A stretch of DNA of 44,482 nt from assembly GCA_003402735.1 (NCBI GenBank), contig QQNE01000029.1:1-44482 (forward strand). The letters run 5' to 3'. Below the pieces are notes generated by a model. The model ran no database searches. It saw only the letters and a list, made by a program, of their open reading frames with translations, and was not told where the DNA came from. Position numbers and translations under genes: made by a program. Source of the DNA: Verrucomicrobiota bacterium. Lineage in GTDB: Bacteria > Verrucomicrobiota > Verrucomicrobiia > Verrucomicrobiales > DEV007. Shown here piece by piece: positions 16,753-25,135 of this stretch (positions are counted from its first letter, which is position 1; every line of letters starts with the position of its first letter).

Positions 16753-18180
16753 ATGCGGCTCCGACTTGTCAGATTCCTCTTGATCACCACCTCGCTCCTC
16801 ACGGGCTGCGCGTTGGGGCCGGATCCCAAGCCGCCTGCTTTGCCCGACCTCGACGCTCGTTTCGCCGGTGCGTCGGAAGGTTCGGCGGCTCCATTGAGCG
16901 ATTCTGGCTGGTGGCAGAAACTCGGGGATCCGGTTCTGGATGGAATCGTGAAAGAGGCTCTGGAGAAAAATTATGATCTGGCGATCGCCGTGGAGCGGAT
17001 CCAGGAGGCCCGCGCTTTGCGCCGTGAGGCTCGAGCCTCCCTGTTTCCGGCGTTGCTCGGGAGAGCGGACTACACGGACGTCGGCATCAGTGAAACCCAG
17101 AATGCCGCGGTCAATCCGATCGCCGCCTTTGGAGGGCCCGTGCCGAATCGCGCGGAATCGTGGACCACGGGATTCGATGCCTCCTGGGAGGTGGATGTTT
17201 TCGGGGGGAACCGGAGGCGGACTCAGGCGGCTCGGTTCCGCGAGGAGGCGACCTCGGAACGGGCCAGCGGCGTCCGGCTTTCGCTCGTGGCGGAAGTGGT
17301 CGACACCTATTACACGTTGGCGGGTCTTCGGTCGCAACAAAGGCGGCTGCGGGAAAATGTGGCGCGGCAGCGAACGACAACCGAAATGGTGAGCCGGTTG
17401 CAACGGGAGGGGCTGCGGAGCGAACTCGATTTGCGTCGCGCCAATGCGCAACTCGCCACAACGCAGGCCGCGGAACCGACGGTTGGTTCCTCCATCACGG
17501 TGCAGCTGCGGAGGTTGAGTCTCCTCATGGGTTGCAAGCCTAGAACAGTCGATGAGCTGGCTCCACGGTTGCGGGGCTTTCCGGCGCGGTTGCCGGTCGC
17601 GCGGGCGGGTCTGCCGGCGGACTTGGTGATGCGCCGCCCGGATTTGCGTGAGGCGGAGAGGAACCTGGGGGCGGCGACGGCGGATATCGGGGTGGCCACG
17701 GCGGCGTTTTATCCGCGATTCATCCTGTTGGGCAGTCCGCAACTGACATCGGGCTCAAGCGCGGATCTTTTTAATGTCAACAGCCTGGCTTGGCGGGCTG
17801 GACCGCGGATCGAGTGGTCGCTCTTCAACGGCGGTGCCAACCAGGCGGCCCTGGCCACGGCGAATTCCAGGGAGCGTCAGGCCTTTTTGAACTTTGAGAA
17901 GTTGGTGATCAGCGCCGTTGGGGAAGTGGAGTCGAGTTTGGCGACCCTGCAAGCCGAGGCGCGCCGATTGCACTTTCTGCAGAGCGCGGTCCGTGAGACC
18001 CAGGCGAGTGTCGACCTCTCCGCCAAACTTTACGGTGAGGGACTGGAGGACCTGGTCTCAGTCCTTTTGGAACAGGAGCGGTTGATCGCCACCCAGTTGG
18101 ATGAGGCGTCGAGCCGGACGGCGCTGGTTTCCGCCTGGGTGCGGTTGCACAAGTCGCTTGGGGGAGGCTGGGATAATTAA
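16753..18180 (+). CDS. Outer membrane efflux lipoprotein, NodT/OprM (TolC) family
   Basis: The 475-residue protein has a lipoprotein signal with LLTGC (lipobox), a short Pro-rich linker, and two TolC-type repeats. The first repeat has WWQKLGDPVLDGIVKEALEKN and DLAIAVERIQEARALRREA, and the second has LPADLVMRRPDLREAERNL with ADIGVATAAFYPRF, all standard for the NodT family. RxDLREAE is the family hallmark. It forms an outer-membrane channel for tripartite efflux pumps. No inner-membrane RND or ABC pump, and no membrane-fusion protein, is next to it, so it is an orphan in this window. It is divergent from the heme-protein gene with about 136 bases between starts. Confidence 0.93.
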   Translation: MRLRLVRFLLITTSLLTGCALGPDPKPPALPDLDARFAGASEGSAAPLSDSGWWQKLGDPVLDGIVKEALEKNYDLAIAVERIQEARALRREARASLFPALLGRADYTDVGISETQNAAVNPIAAFGGPVPNRAESWTTGFDASWEVDVFGGNRRRTQAARFREEATSERASGVRLSLVAEVVDTYYTLAGLRSQQRRLRENVARQRTTTEMVSRLQREGLRSELDLRRANAQLATTQAAEPTVGSSITVQLRRLSLLMGCKPRTVDELAPRLRGFPARLPVARAGLPADLVMRRPDLREAERNLGAATADIGVATAAFYPRFILLGSPQLTSGSSADLFNVNSLAWRAGPRIEWSLFNGGANQAALATANSRERQAFLNFEKLVISAVGEVESSLATLQAEARRLHFLQSAVRETQASVDLSAKLYGEGLEDLVSVLLEQERLIATQLDEASSRTALVSAWVRLHKSLGGGWDN

Positions 18181-18245
18181 GATTTCTAAAATATCAAGAG
18201 ATAGCAAACTTTCGACAAAAGGACGCACAAATAAGAAAATCCCGG

Positions 18246-18285
18246 TTGATCGATGGTCAGGTTATGATTATTATAAATATCATAA
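18246..18285 (+). promoter_or_regulatory. Putative promoter with overlapping 7-bp inverted repeat, upstream of the L,D-transpeptidase gene
   Basis: TTGATC (18246-18251) and TATTAT (18269-18274) are separated by 17 bases, a good sigma-70-like promoter, 24 bases before the ATG. The -10 box lies inside a perfect inverted repeat, TTATGAT (18262-18268) and ATCATAA (18279-18285). The repeat may be an operator that would block RNA polymerase. The whole 18181-18297 interval is much more AT-rich than the rest of the window. Confidence 0.5.
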
Positions 18286-18297
18286 TCCAGTTCCACC

Positions 18298-19050
18298 ATG
18301 CATTGTCCTTCTCTCAACCGTTCCGTGGCCACCGCCTTTGTTGCCGTGGCGCTCGTTCCCTTCGCTGCCAACGCCAGCAGCCCGCAGTCTTCCGCTGATG
18401 CCTGTTTTGGGCTGATTCGCGGATCCCAGAAAGAGCCACAACGTTCGAGTGTGGAGAAGTCCCGCAAGCGGGATGGATCCGAGTCTCGCCGCTCCCGGAC
18501 GGGCAAGGGCTTTGGGTGGTTCTCCGCCAAGCAGGGAACTTCCATGCCCTCCTCCAACCGTTCGAGCCGCTCCGGGACCTATCCGGTGGTGTCCCACTTC
18601 GGAAGCGTGACCACGGTCAAGGTGAACGGGGCGCAGCGTCCGGCCACCATCCACCACGGAGTTCTGGCCTCCTCCAGCGGTGCCTCCAGTCAGGTGGTCA
18701 TCGATCTCAGCTCGCAACGCGGCTACCTGCTGATCAATGGCAAGGTGGCGATTGATACCCCTGTATCGACCGCAGCTTCCGGAATGGTGACTCCAACCGG
18801 GACGTTCACGATTACGGAAAAGGTCCGGACCGGGAAGATGTCGACGATCTACCACTGCGTCATGCCGAACTGGATGCGTCTTGGGGGAACCGCCTACGGA
18901 ATGCACACCGGCTTTCTGCCAGGATATCCAGCCTCGCACGGTTGCGTTCGGCTTCCGGGGTATGTGGCCCCCTACATTTTTGATCACACCCGTCACGGTA
19001 CGCGAGTGGCGATCCGGAGCGCCTGGAGCGGCGAATCGCACAGCCTCTGA
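18298..19050 (+). CDS. L,D-transpeptidase, YkuD family
   Basis: The 250-residue exported protein crosslinks peptidoglycan through L,D bonds or attaches proteins to it. A signal peptide (ending near FAANAS) is followed by a basic, Ser-rich linker of about 70 residues. The YkuD domain starts at about residue 132 (SQVVIDLSSQRGYLLINGKV) and contains TPTGTFTI and the active site M-H203-TGFLPGYPAS-H214-G-C216-VR. Cys216 is the catalytic nucleophile and both His residues are present. The linker with SRRSRTGKG may contact the cell wall. No Shine-Dalgarno sequence is visible before the ATG. It faces ftsY convergently across a strong hairpin. Confidence 0.92.
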   Translation: MHCPSLNRSVATAFVAVALVPFAANASSPQSSADACFGLIRGSQKEPQRSSVEKSRKRDGSESRRSRTGKGFGWFSAKQGTSMPSSNRSSRSGTYPVVSHFGSVTTVKVNGAQRPATIHHGVLASSSGASSQVVIDLSSQRGYLLINGKVAIDTPVSTAASGMVTPTGTFTITEKVRTGKMSTIYHCVMPNWMRLGGTAYGMHTGFLPGYPASHGCVRLPGYVAPYIFDHTRHGTRVAIRSAWSGESHSL

Positions 19051-19064
19051 ATGCAGTGGCGAAG

Positions 19065-19103
19065 GGCCGACGATTCCGCTTCGCGATGAGGAGCGGGTCG
19101 GCC
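19065..19103. terminator. Two-part hairpin between convergent L,D-transpeptidase and ftsY genes
   Basis: GGCCGAC (19065-19071) pairs with GTCGGCC (19097-19103), and inside it CCGCT (19076-19080) pairs with AGCGG (19092-19096), giving 12 pairs with a four-base bulge on one side. It lies between two stop codons of convergent genes and is probably a bidirectional terminator. There is no T-run, so if it terminates transcription it may work with Rho or as a 3' stabiliser. Confidence 0.5.
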
Positions 19104-19119
19104 TGGGGAGGGTGGGGGC

Positions 19120-19968
19120 TCAGAGGAGATCCTCGACGAATCGCTCGCGATCGAACCGATGGAGATCCTCGACCCCTTCCCCGGTCCCCACGAAAAGGGT
19201 GGGGATGCCGAGTTGATGCTGGATGGCCACGGCCATCCCGCCCTTCCCGCTGCCGTCGAGTTTGGTGATGATGAGGCCGGTGAGGTTGAGGGAAGCGTGA
19301 AATTCACGGGCCTGAGCGAGCGCATTGGAACCGGTGGTGGCATCCACCACGATGAGTCGGTCATGCGGTGCGGAGGCATCCTTCTTCCCCAGGGTGCGCT
19401 CGATTTTTTTCAGCTCCTCCATGAGATTGGAGCGGACATGAAGACGACCGGCGGTATCGCAAATGAGGTGAGTGGCCCCGCGTTTGGTGGCGGCCTCGTA
19501 GGCGTCATAACACACCGCACTGGGATCACCCTGATATTGGGTCTTGATCAACGGCACCCCGATCCGGGTGGCCCAGTGATCCAGCTGTTCGATGGCGGCG
19601 GCGCGGAAGGTGTCGGCCGCGGCGAGGACGACCTTGTGGCCCTCCCGGGTGAGGAGGTGCGCGAGTTTGGCGATGGAAGTGGTCTTGCCGGTTCCGTTGA
19701 CTCCCGCCACGAGAATGACGCGCGGGAGACCTGAAGCGAGGGGGCTCAGGGCCATGCCCTCGGTCGTCGGCAGCACGGAAAGGATGCGGCGGCGACACTC
19801 GGCGAGCACGTCCGCGGCCTTCAGGGTCCGGCCAAGCGAGCGGAGTTGCTGAAGGATTTCCACCGTCAGCGGAACGCCGAGATCGGCTCCGATGAGGAGT
19901 TCCTCGAGATCATCCCAATCGATGTCCCGGTTGGCGAAGCGTTTGAGTATGGCGTCGAACAGTCCCAT
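19120..19968 (-). CDS. ftsY: Signal recognition particle receptor FtsY
   Basis: The 282-residue protein is the SRP receptor GTPase that brings translating ribosomes to the membrane. Its N domain (about residues 1-80, starting MGLFDAILKRF) is followed by the G domain: GVNGTGKTTSIAKLA (G1, about 89-103), AADTFRAAAIEQL, DTAGRLH (G3) and ITKLDGSGKGG (G4). The late GTGEGVEDLHRFD is also typical. The acidic A domain found in E. coli FtsY is missing, as in many other bacteria, so the N-terminal helix must make membrane contact. It is the last gene of the ribH-nusB-ftsY run, 11 bases after nusB. Confidence 0.97.
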   Translation of the reverse strand: MGLFDAILKRFANRDIDWDDLEELLIGADLGVPLTVEILQQLRSLGRTLKAADVLAECRRRILSVLPTTEGMALSPLASGLPRVILVAGVNGTGKTTSIAKLAHLLTREGHKVVLAAADTFRAAAIEQLDHWATRIGVPLIKTQYQGDPSAVCYDAYEAATKRGATHLICDTAGRLHVRSNLMEELKKIERTLGKKDASAPHDRLIVVDATTGSNALAQAREFHASLNLTGLIITKLDGSGKGGMAVAIQHQLGIPTLFVGTGEGVEDLHRFDRERFVEDLL

Positions 19969-19979
19969 GAGAAATGGAT

Positions 19980-20420
19980 TCAGCTGCCGGTTTGCCCTGC
20001 CGGAGCCGGAGGCAGACCATTTTTGCGGATTTGATCGAGCACTCCGTTGACGAAGCGTCCCGAGTCGGGTGTCCCGAACGTCTTGGCGATTTCGATGGCC
20101 TCATTGATGACGACCGGGGCCGGGACATCCGGAGCGAAGAGGAGTTCGTAGCTGGCAAGTCGCAGAAGGTTGCGGTCGACGACGGAGAGGCGGTTGATCT
20201 CAAAATTTTCGAGGCAGGCGGCCAGGGCCAGATCGATCGCCGTGAGATGGCGGATCACGCCATCGACGAGCTCTTCCGCAAATTTCCGGCCCTCGGGCTT
20301 GGCGGTGCAGAGATCCCAAAACACCTCGCGGGTCTGGCCTTCCGCGAGCTGGTTTTCGATGTCGCTGGCGAACAGAAGTTGAAGGGCCGCTTCCCGGCCG
20401 CGGCGGCGGATGTTGGCCAT
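19980..20420 (-). CDS. nusB: Transcription antitermination factor NusB
   Basis: The 146-residue all-helical protein binds boxA RNA together with NusE (S10) in rRNA antitermination. MANIRRRGREAALQLLFASD is the standard N-terminus, INRLSVVDRNLLRLASYELLF the central signature, and PAPVVINEAIEIAKTFGTPDSGRFVNGVLD the C-terminal one. The length is standard. It lies 17 bases after ribH and 11 bases before ftsY, an order common in bacteria. The last 15 residues, rich in Pro, Ala and Gly, are a variable tail. Confidence 0.97.
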   Translation of the reverse strand: MANIRRRGREAALQLLFASDIENQLAEGQTREVFWDLCTAKPEGRKFAEELVDGVIRHLTAIDLALAACLENFEINRLSVVDRNLLRLASYELLFAPDVPAPVVINEAIEIAKTFGTPDSGRFVNGVLDQIRKNGLPPAPAGQTGS

Positions 20421-20437
20421 AACAGAGAAAAGGCTGC

Positions 20438-20920
20438 TTATTTCCGGGGGTCGAGCTGGTGGAACAGATCCGCCATGGCGGCCGCGGTGCGGGCGGCTTC
20501 GGCGCCACGATTGATGCGGGTGCCGAGGCAGCGTTCCCGGGCATCCTCCTGGGTGTTCACCAGCAAGACCTCGTGGATGACCGGGCAGCGGCGCTCGACC
20601 GCGATTTCCTGCAACGCCGTGGTCACGGAACTCCCCACCAGATCGGCGTGCGCGGTCGCTCCGCGGATGATGACGCCGAGCGCAATGACCGCGGCGTAGT
20701 CTTTGGCATCGAGGACCTTGGCGATGGTCACCGGAATCTCATACGCCCCGGGAACCCGGAAGACCGGGACCTGCATCTTCGGAAAGATGGCCTCGAGTTC
20801 GCTCACCGCAGCGGCGAGCATGCCATCCACCATCTCCCGGTTGTAGGTGCTGGCCACGATGGCGATGGGGAAATCGGCACGTGGTTTTTTCGGGCGAGGC
20901 TGAATTTCGACGAGGGCCAT
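20438..20920 (-). CDS. ribH: 6,7-dimethyl-8-ribityllumazine synthase
   Basis: The 160-residue protein makes 6,7-dimethyl-8-ribityllumazine from 5-amino-6-ribitylaminouracil and dihydroxybutanone phosphate, the next-to-last step of riboflavin synthesis. FPIAIVASTYN, VPGAYEIPVTIAK and GVIIRGATAHADLV are the family blocks; the last keeps the active His of the usual RGAT-x-H motif, although the aromatic-Asp-Tyr after it is replaced by A-D-L. The late segment CPVIHEVLLVNTQEDARERC replaces the common P-V-x-F-G-V-L-T block. These changes may be lineage-specific. It heads the ribH-nusB-ftsY run; other riboflavin genes are not in the window. Confidence 0.93.
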   Translation of the reverse strand: MALVEIQPRPKKPRADFPIAIVASTYNREMVDGMLAAAVSELEAIFPKMQVPVFRVPGAYEIPVTIAKVLDAKDYAAVIALGVIIRGATAHADLVGSSVTTALQEIAVERRCPVIHEVLLVNTQEDARERCLGTRINRGAEAARTAAAMADLFHQLDPRK

Positions 20921-21061
20921 GGATTTGGGCGAGCGTTGACCATGCCGGATTCCGGGCGAAAAGCAACTCCGGGGCGATGGTTTCGGTTCGGGCGGAAAGC
21001 CTTCAAGAGCATCTTGGCTGATCCTCTTGCTTGATTCCTTCGAATTGTTTGCTAGGCGGTA

Positions 21062-22320
21062 ATGTCAATGCTAGTCAGGTTTTCGGAATTCAGGAGCAAC
21101 GGGGTTTTGGCCTTCGGCGCCCTGGTGTTCCTGTCGGAGATTTTTTTGGAGGAGGCGAACTGTGGGCGGGGGAACCAAGCCTTCCGCCCGTCGATCCTGA
21201 GCGGATCATCGAGCAGCCGGTGGAGGACCTCGGCGCGGTTCTCAATGATTTGGGCCTTGTGCCGCTGGACCATGGACCTTCGTGGCTCCAGGAGCTCTGG
21301 TTGCTCGGTCGTTACCATGGGCAATATCACTGGGCAGAGGGGAGCAACGGCGCGGACGAGGGCTTTGAGACCCGGCGCGCCCGTTACGGGTTCCAGGCCC
21401 GGCTTCTGGAACGCATGACGATCCATGCCCAAATGATCAGTGGCCGGGATTTCGAGCCGTTTTACAACGGATTTACGGAGCTGTGGGTTTCGTGGAGGTT
21501 TGACCCGCGCTTCGTCCTGACCGTTGGCCAGCAGAAACACCGCTTCACTCATGACCGAAATGTCTCCAGTCGTTACCTCAACTATCTGGAGCGCGCCCTG
21601 CTCACGAACCTGTTTCGGGCGGACTACACCCCGGCGATCAATGTCTCCGGAGAGCTGGATCGGGGCACCTATTACGCGGGCCTTTTTTCCAATGCCACTG
21701 GGCGCGATCTGGTGGCTGCCTTCACCGAGCTGAATTCCGGTTATTCCCTGATCGGCGGCATCTATCACGAACTCGATTCGGTTCCCGGAGTGCAGAGCGC
21801 CCACCTCCACCTCACGGCTTACGGGAGCACCGCGAACGAACATGCCACCAACCTCAACGTGTTTGAAAAGGGGGTTTCGTCGGCGCTGATCTTGACGCGA
21901 GGGCCAGCTTCGTTGATTGGCGAAGTCACAGGTGGTTTTGGGGGCGAGAGGGGCAACGCCGCCGGGCTCAACCTGCAGCCTGCCTGTTTCCTCACCGATC
22001 GTCTTCAGCTCGCCCTGCGATACCAGATTGCCGGGTCGGACCAGCCAGAGGGCCTGCTCCCGCAGGTGCGCTACGAGTCACCCGCCGGCTTGCTTCCTGG
22101 GGATCTCTATCAAGCCGGATACGCGGGTCTGAATTATTACATTGCGAGGCATCGTCTCAAGCTGATGAGCGGTGTGGAATACGCCACCTTGGGCGGTCAG
22201 GATGTCTGGACCGCCAGCACGATGTTCCGGTTCTACTTCGGTCCTCATTCCGGCACGGTGTTCCCGACGAACAATCTCCTTCAGAAACAGGGGAGGACCG
22301 ACTTCTTGGAGCACGATTAG
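21062..22320 (+). CDS. Phosphate-selective-porin-like outer membrane protein, apparent frameshift near the N-terminus
   Basis: The barrel (from about base 21150) has strands typical of OprP/OprO-like porins: ARYGFQARLLERMTIHAQ, FTELWVSWRFDPRFVLTVGQQKHRFT, RYLNYLERALL and a final MFRFYFGP. In the barrel frame the upstream codons (from a TTG at 21031) encode no signal peptide. The frame starting at ATG 21062, with AGG six bases upstream, encodes MSMLVRFSEFRSNGVLAFGALVFL, a plausible signal peptide, and has about 81% GC at third codon positions, against about 37% in the barrel frame over the same stretch. The two frames meet at a T-run (21141-21147): one extra T would join them into one protein of about 419 residues. 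This is either a sequencing error, a mutation, or slippage. Confidence 0.72.
21141..21147 (+). other. Run of seven T at the junction of the two porin frames
   Basis: Seven T in a row after GAGA form a slippery tract exactly where coding evidence switches from the frame of ATG 21062 to the frame of the porin barrel. Such runs are prone to polymerase slippage and to sequencing indels. Confidence 0.6.
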
Positions 22321-23756
22321 CCGCGGGGAATGGTGTAGTGGTGCGCGGTGGCGCGGTTCACTGCATCCTCTTTGGTGAGCCCTGGCACGGACGTGCGAAT
22401 GTAGTCCACCGTGGTGCTTCCGGGTTCGACCGTGACACGGAGGTGTCCGGAACTGCCGAGGATGACGCCGGTGTATTTGTAATCTTCCGCGCTCCTGGTT
22501 CCGCCGCTGGGGTGGCCGGGTTGGGGCACTTCCTGATACACCACGCCGTCGAGTTCCTCCCTGGCATAGAGGTGATCGTGACCGTGAAAGACGATGCTGA
22601 CCCGGTGCTTGACGAGCAGTTGGTGAATCGGCATTTCCCAGCCGGGACGGTGTTCCCGAAAGCCCTCGCTTCCGTCTTCATTCTTGCCGCCCCACTCCAT
22701 GTAGGGGGCGGGGGTCACGCCACCCCGCGCATCGCGACCGAGACCTCCCACCAAGTGGTGGATGAAGATGAACTTGAACGGTGCTTTGCTGCGCTCCAGC
22801 GTGGTTTTGAGCCATTGATATTGCGTGGCCCCGAGCGTCGGCGACCAGTTGTCGTGGCCTCCCCGTTCGCTAGTGGGCCAGAACGGATCCAGAACCACAA
22901 ACAGAGCGGAGCCCCATTCCCAGGCGTAATGATTTTGGAGGGGGCCGACGTCCGGGTGCGGGACGGGATTGGCGGAATAGATGGAGGCGGGGTCAGGCTC
23001 GGGATTGGCGAAATATTTTTTGCGCATTCCCAGGGACCAGAGGGGCATGCTGTCAGGCTGTCCGGTGAGCCTTGCGGCGGTCTCGCCGTCGTGATTTCCG
23101 AGGGTGAGGAAAAGGGGCACACTGTGGGCGATCCGGCCCAAATGATAGCGCTGTGCCTTATATTGACTCTCGGCCCTGGCATAGAAAGGACCGAATTTGT
23201 CGACCATGAAGGTGTCGCCAAGGTCGATGAGAAAGTCCGGCTGATCCTCGAGCATATTTGCCAGGGTCTGTTGATAGACCTGAACGCTGGTGCTCACATC
23301 CAGGTGAGAGTCGGCTTGGATGACAAAGCGAAAAGGATCGCTGGGGGACCGCTGCGTGTGAAAGGTGCGAACCTCGTCCTGACAAGGTTCGGCGGAATCG
23401 GGGAACCGATAGTTGAAACGGTAGAAGTACCGAGTGTTGGGCTGAAGGTTCTCCAGGGGGACATGCAAGGGTTCCCCGGCGCGCAGCGAAAGGATCGGCG
23501 CTTGCTGCTCCAGTGCGTCCGGCTGCAACCCATAGCTGAGATGTCCCGCCAGATTCTGCCAAGCCAGGATGCTGACCGTGATCCGGTCCGCCCCGGGGCG
23601 GCAGAGGACCAGATTGAAAAGATAATCAGGCACCACGGCCGGTTCGACATCGGCTCCGCCGCCTCCTCCGCCACGCGGTGGTTTTGGACCGGCGGCGATG
23701 CACAGAAGAAGGCCCAGGTAGAGCAGTCGATGGGGAAACTTGGGGCGCGGGATCAT
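22317..23756 (-). CDS. Calcineurin-like metallophosphoesterase with N-terminal Fn3-like domain, exported
   Basis: The 479-residue protein has a signal peptide (MIPRPKFPHRLLYLGLLLCIAAG), a Gly run, and a Fn3-like sandwich ending L-Q-P-N-T-R-Y-F-Y-R-F (about residues 104-114), as in purple-acid-phosphatase- or PhoD-like enzymes. The catalytic domain has all metal-site blocks: QADSHLD (148-153), GDTFMVD (180-186), GNHDGE (220-225), IHH (332-334) and HGHDH (391-395). The substrate (phosphomonoester or diester) is not known. It is the third gene of the minus-strand operon; its ATG overlaps the stop of the sulfatase gene by 4 bases, and its own stop overlaps the porin stop in TTAG. Confidence 0.9.
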   Translation of the reverse strand: MIPRPKFPHRLLYLGLLLCIAAGPKPPRGGGGGGADVEPAVVPDYLFNLVLCRPGADRITVSILAWQNLAGHLSYGLQPDALEQQAPILSLRAGEPLHVPLENLQPNTRYFYRFNYRFPDSAEPCQDEVRTFHTQRSPSDPFRFVIQADSHLDVSTSVQVYQQTLANMLEDQPDFLIDLGDTFMVDKFGPFYARAESQYKAQRYHLGRIAHSVPLFLTLGNHDGETAARLTGQPDSMPLWSLGMRKKYFANPEPDPASIYSANPVPHPDVGPLQNHYAWEWGSALFVVLDPFWPTSERGGHDNWSPTLGATQYQWLKTTLERSKAPFKFIFIHHLVGGLGRDARGGVTPAPYMEWGGKNEDGSEGFREHRPGWEMPIHQLLVKHRVSIVFHGHDHLYAREELDGVVYQEVPQPGHPSGGTRSAEDYKYTGVILGSSGHLRVTVEPGSTTVDYIRTSVPGLTKEDAVNRATAHHYTIPRG

Positions 23757-25135
23757 TGGGGACGTTTTGGTTTGCCCTTGTTCCGACCGCCCTTGCGGGC
23801 AGGCTCCGCGGCCGGATCGAAGTTCGGGTTTGGCGCGGGCATCGCTGCATCCACCTCGTTGAGATAGGCGGCGAGGCGGCGGCTCAGGGCCTCCGTGACG
23901 TCGGGTTTCGCCTTGGACAGATCACTCCGTTCGGCGAGGTCCGCCTCGAGATCGTAAAGACGGTTCTCACCGGTTTCGTAGAAATGGAGGAGCTTGTAAT
24001 TTCCCGCGCGGATCGCGGAGTGTGGCGCATCGCCCTGGTAGTGGGGAAAGTGGAAAACAAGGTCCTCCCGCGGACGCTTGACTGGGGCTTGCGTGCCTTG
24101 CAGAAGCGCCGAGAGATCGCCTCCGTCGAGGTCGGAGGGCATCGGGGCGGTGACCCCGGCGAGCTTGCAGAAGGTCGGGAAAAGATCGAAGGCGACCACC
24201 GGCACATGGCACCACGAATTGGCGGGAACACCAGGACCACACACCAGGAACGGCACCCGGATGCCGCCCTCCCAAACCCCACCTTTCCCGGCGCTCAAGG
24301 GTCGGATTCCGCCCTTGCCGCCCCCACCGGCACCGTTGTCTGACAAATACACAATGTAGGTGGTCTCGGTGAGATGGAGGCGAGTTACGGCATCGAGAAC
24401 GCGACCGACCCCGGTATCGAGGTTCTCGGTGATGGCGGCCACGTCGATGTCCTGGTGCATCTTTCCGGGCGGCTGTTTTTCGTAAAAGGCGCGGGTTTCT
24501 CCCAAAGCGTTCTGCGGCATGTGCAAGGGATACCAGGACAGCTGCAGATAGAACGGGGTTCCTGATGAGGATTGTTTGGTGAGGAAAGCTTCCGCCCGGT
24601 CGGCCATGCCGAAGACATCGTCAGGGTTGGGGTCGACAAAAGGATCGGCGTCGCGGTTTCCGGTGTCGCCATCACTCACATCATAGCCGTGAGCCTCCGG
24701 TCCGCCGCCGCCCAGATGCCACTTACCGAAATGCGCGGTTGCATAGCCGACGCTTTTGAGCATCTCGGCGAGGGTGACTTCCTCCGGCGCAATGTTTTTG
24801 CGGGACTCGGCCTCGATCAGTCGGTGACCCGGTTCAGGCGGGGCCGCCTTGGTCCAGCGGAGTCGGGCCGGGGTCTTCCCGGTTTGCAGACTGATCCGGG
24901 TGGGAGAACAGACCGGCGCGGGCGCATAGCCGTTGCTGAACCGGAGTCCCTGGGAAGCGAACCTTTCGAGGTTCGGTGTCCGAAAAAAATCGCTCCGTGA
25001 ATTCGCCACCCCGGGGTGCATGGCGACGGAAAGACCGGTCCAATCCTGGTCATCCGACACCATCACAATAAAGTTTGGCTTGCCGACGGCCGCGGCAGAA
25101 GCGAGGAGCAGGAAAGAGGTGAAGATCAGCTTCAT
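23753..25135 (-). CDS. Sulfatase, formylglycine type (exported)
   Basis: The 460-residue protein has a signal peptide (MKLIFTSFLLLASAAAVG), then KPNFIVMVSDDQDWTG with the metal-binding Asp pair, and the sulfatase signature C76-S-P-T-R, whose Cys becomes formylglycine. FGKWHLGG, YLSDNGAGGGGKGG and WEGGIRVPFLV are further family blocks. The last 35 residues are basic and Pro-rich (ending KGKPKRPQ) and may bind an anionic surface. It sits between the YHYH fusion gene and the phosphoesterase gene, overlapping each by 4 bases, so all three are translated from one message. The substrate is unknown; it is not a close copy of the sulfatase at 3976. Confidence 0.93.
   Translation of the reverse strand: MKLIFTSFLLLASAAAVGKPNFIVMVSDDQDWTGLSVAMHPGVANSRSDFFRTPNLERFASQGLRFSNGYAPAPVCSPTRISLQTGKTPARLRWTKAAPPEPGHRLIEAESRKNIAPEEVTLAEMLKSVGYATAHFGKWHLGGGGPEAHGYDVSDGDTGNRDADPFVDPNPDDVFGMADRAEAFLTKQSSSGTPFYLQLSWYPLHMPQNALGETRAFYEKQPPGKMHQDIDVAAITENLDTGVGRVLDAVTRLHLTETTYIVYLSDNGAGGGGKGGIRPLSAGKGGVWEGGIRVPFLVCGPGVPANSWCHVPVVAFDLFPTFCKLAGVTAPMPSDLDGGDLSALLQGTQAPVKRPREDLVFHFPHYQGDAPHSAIRAGNYKLLHFYETGENRLYDLEADLAERSDLSKAKPDVTEALSRRLAAYLNEVDAAMPAPNPNFDPAAEPARKGGRNKGKPKRPQ

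Noticed and set aside
22338-23867. Long plus-strand open frame opposite the phosphoesterase gene
   Set aside because: It is the mirror of a GC-rich gene; the minus strand has a signal peptide and all metal-binding motifs, while the plus frame has no recognisable domain.
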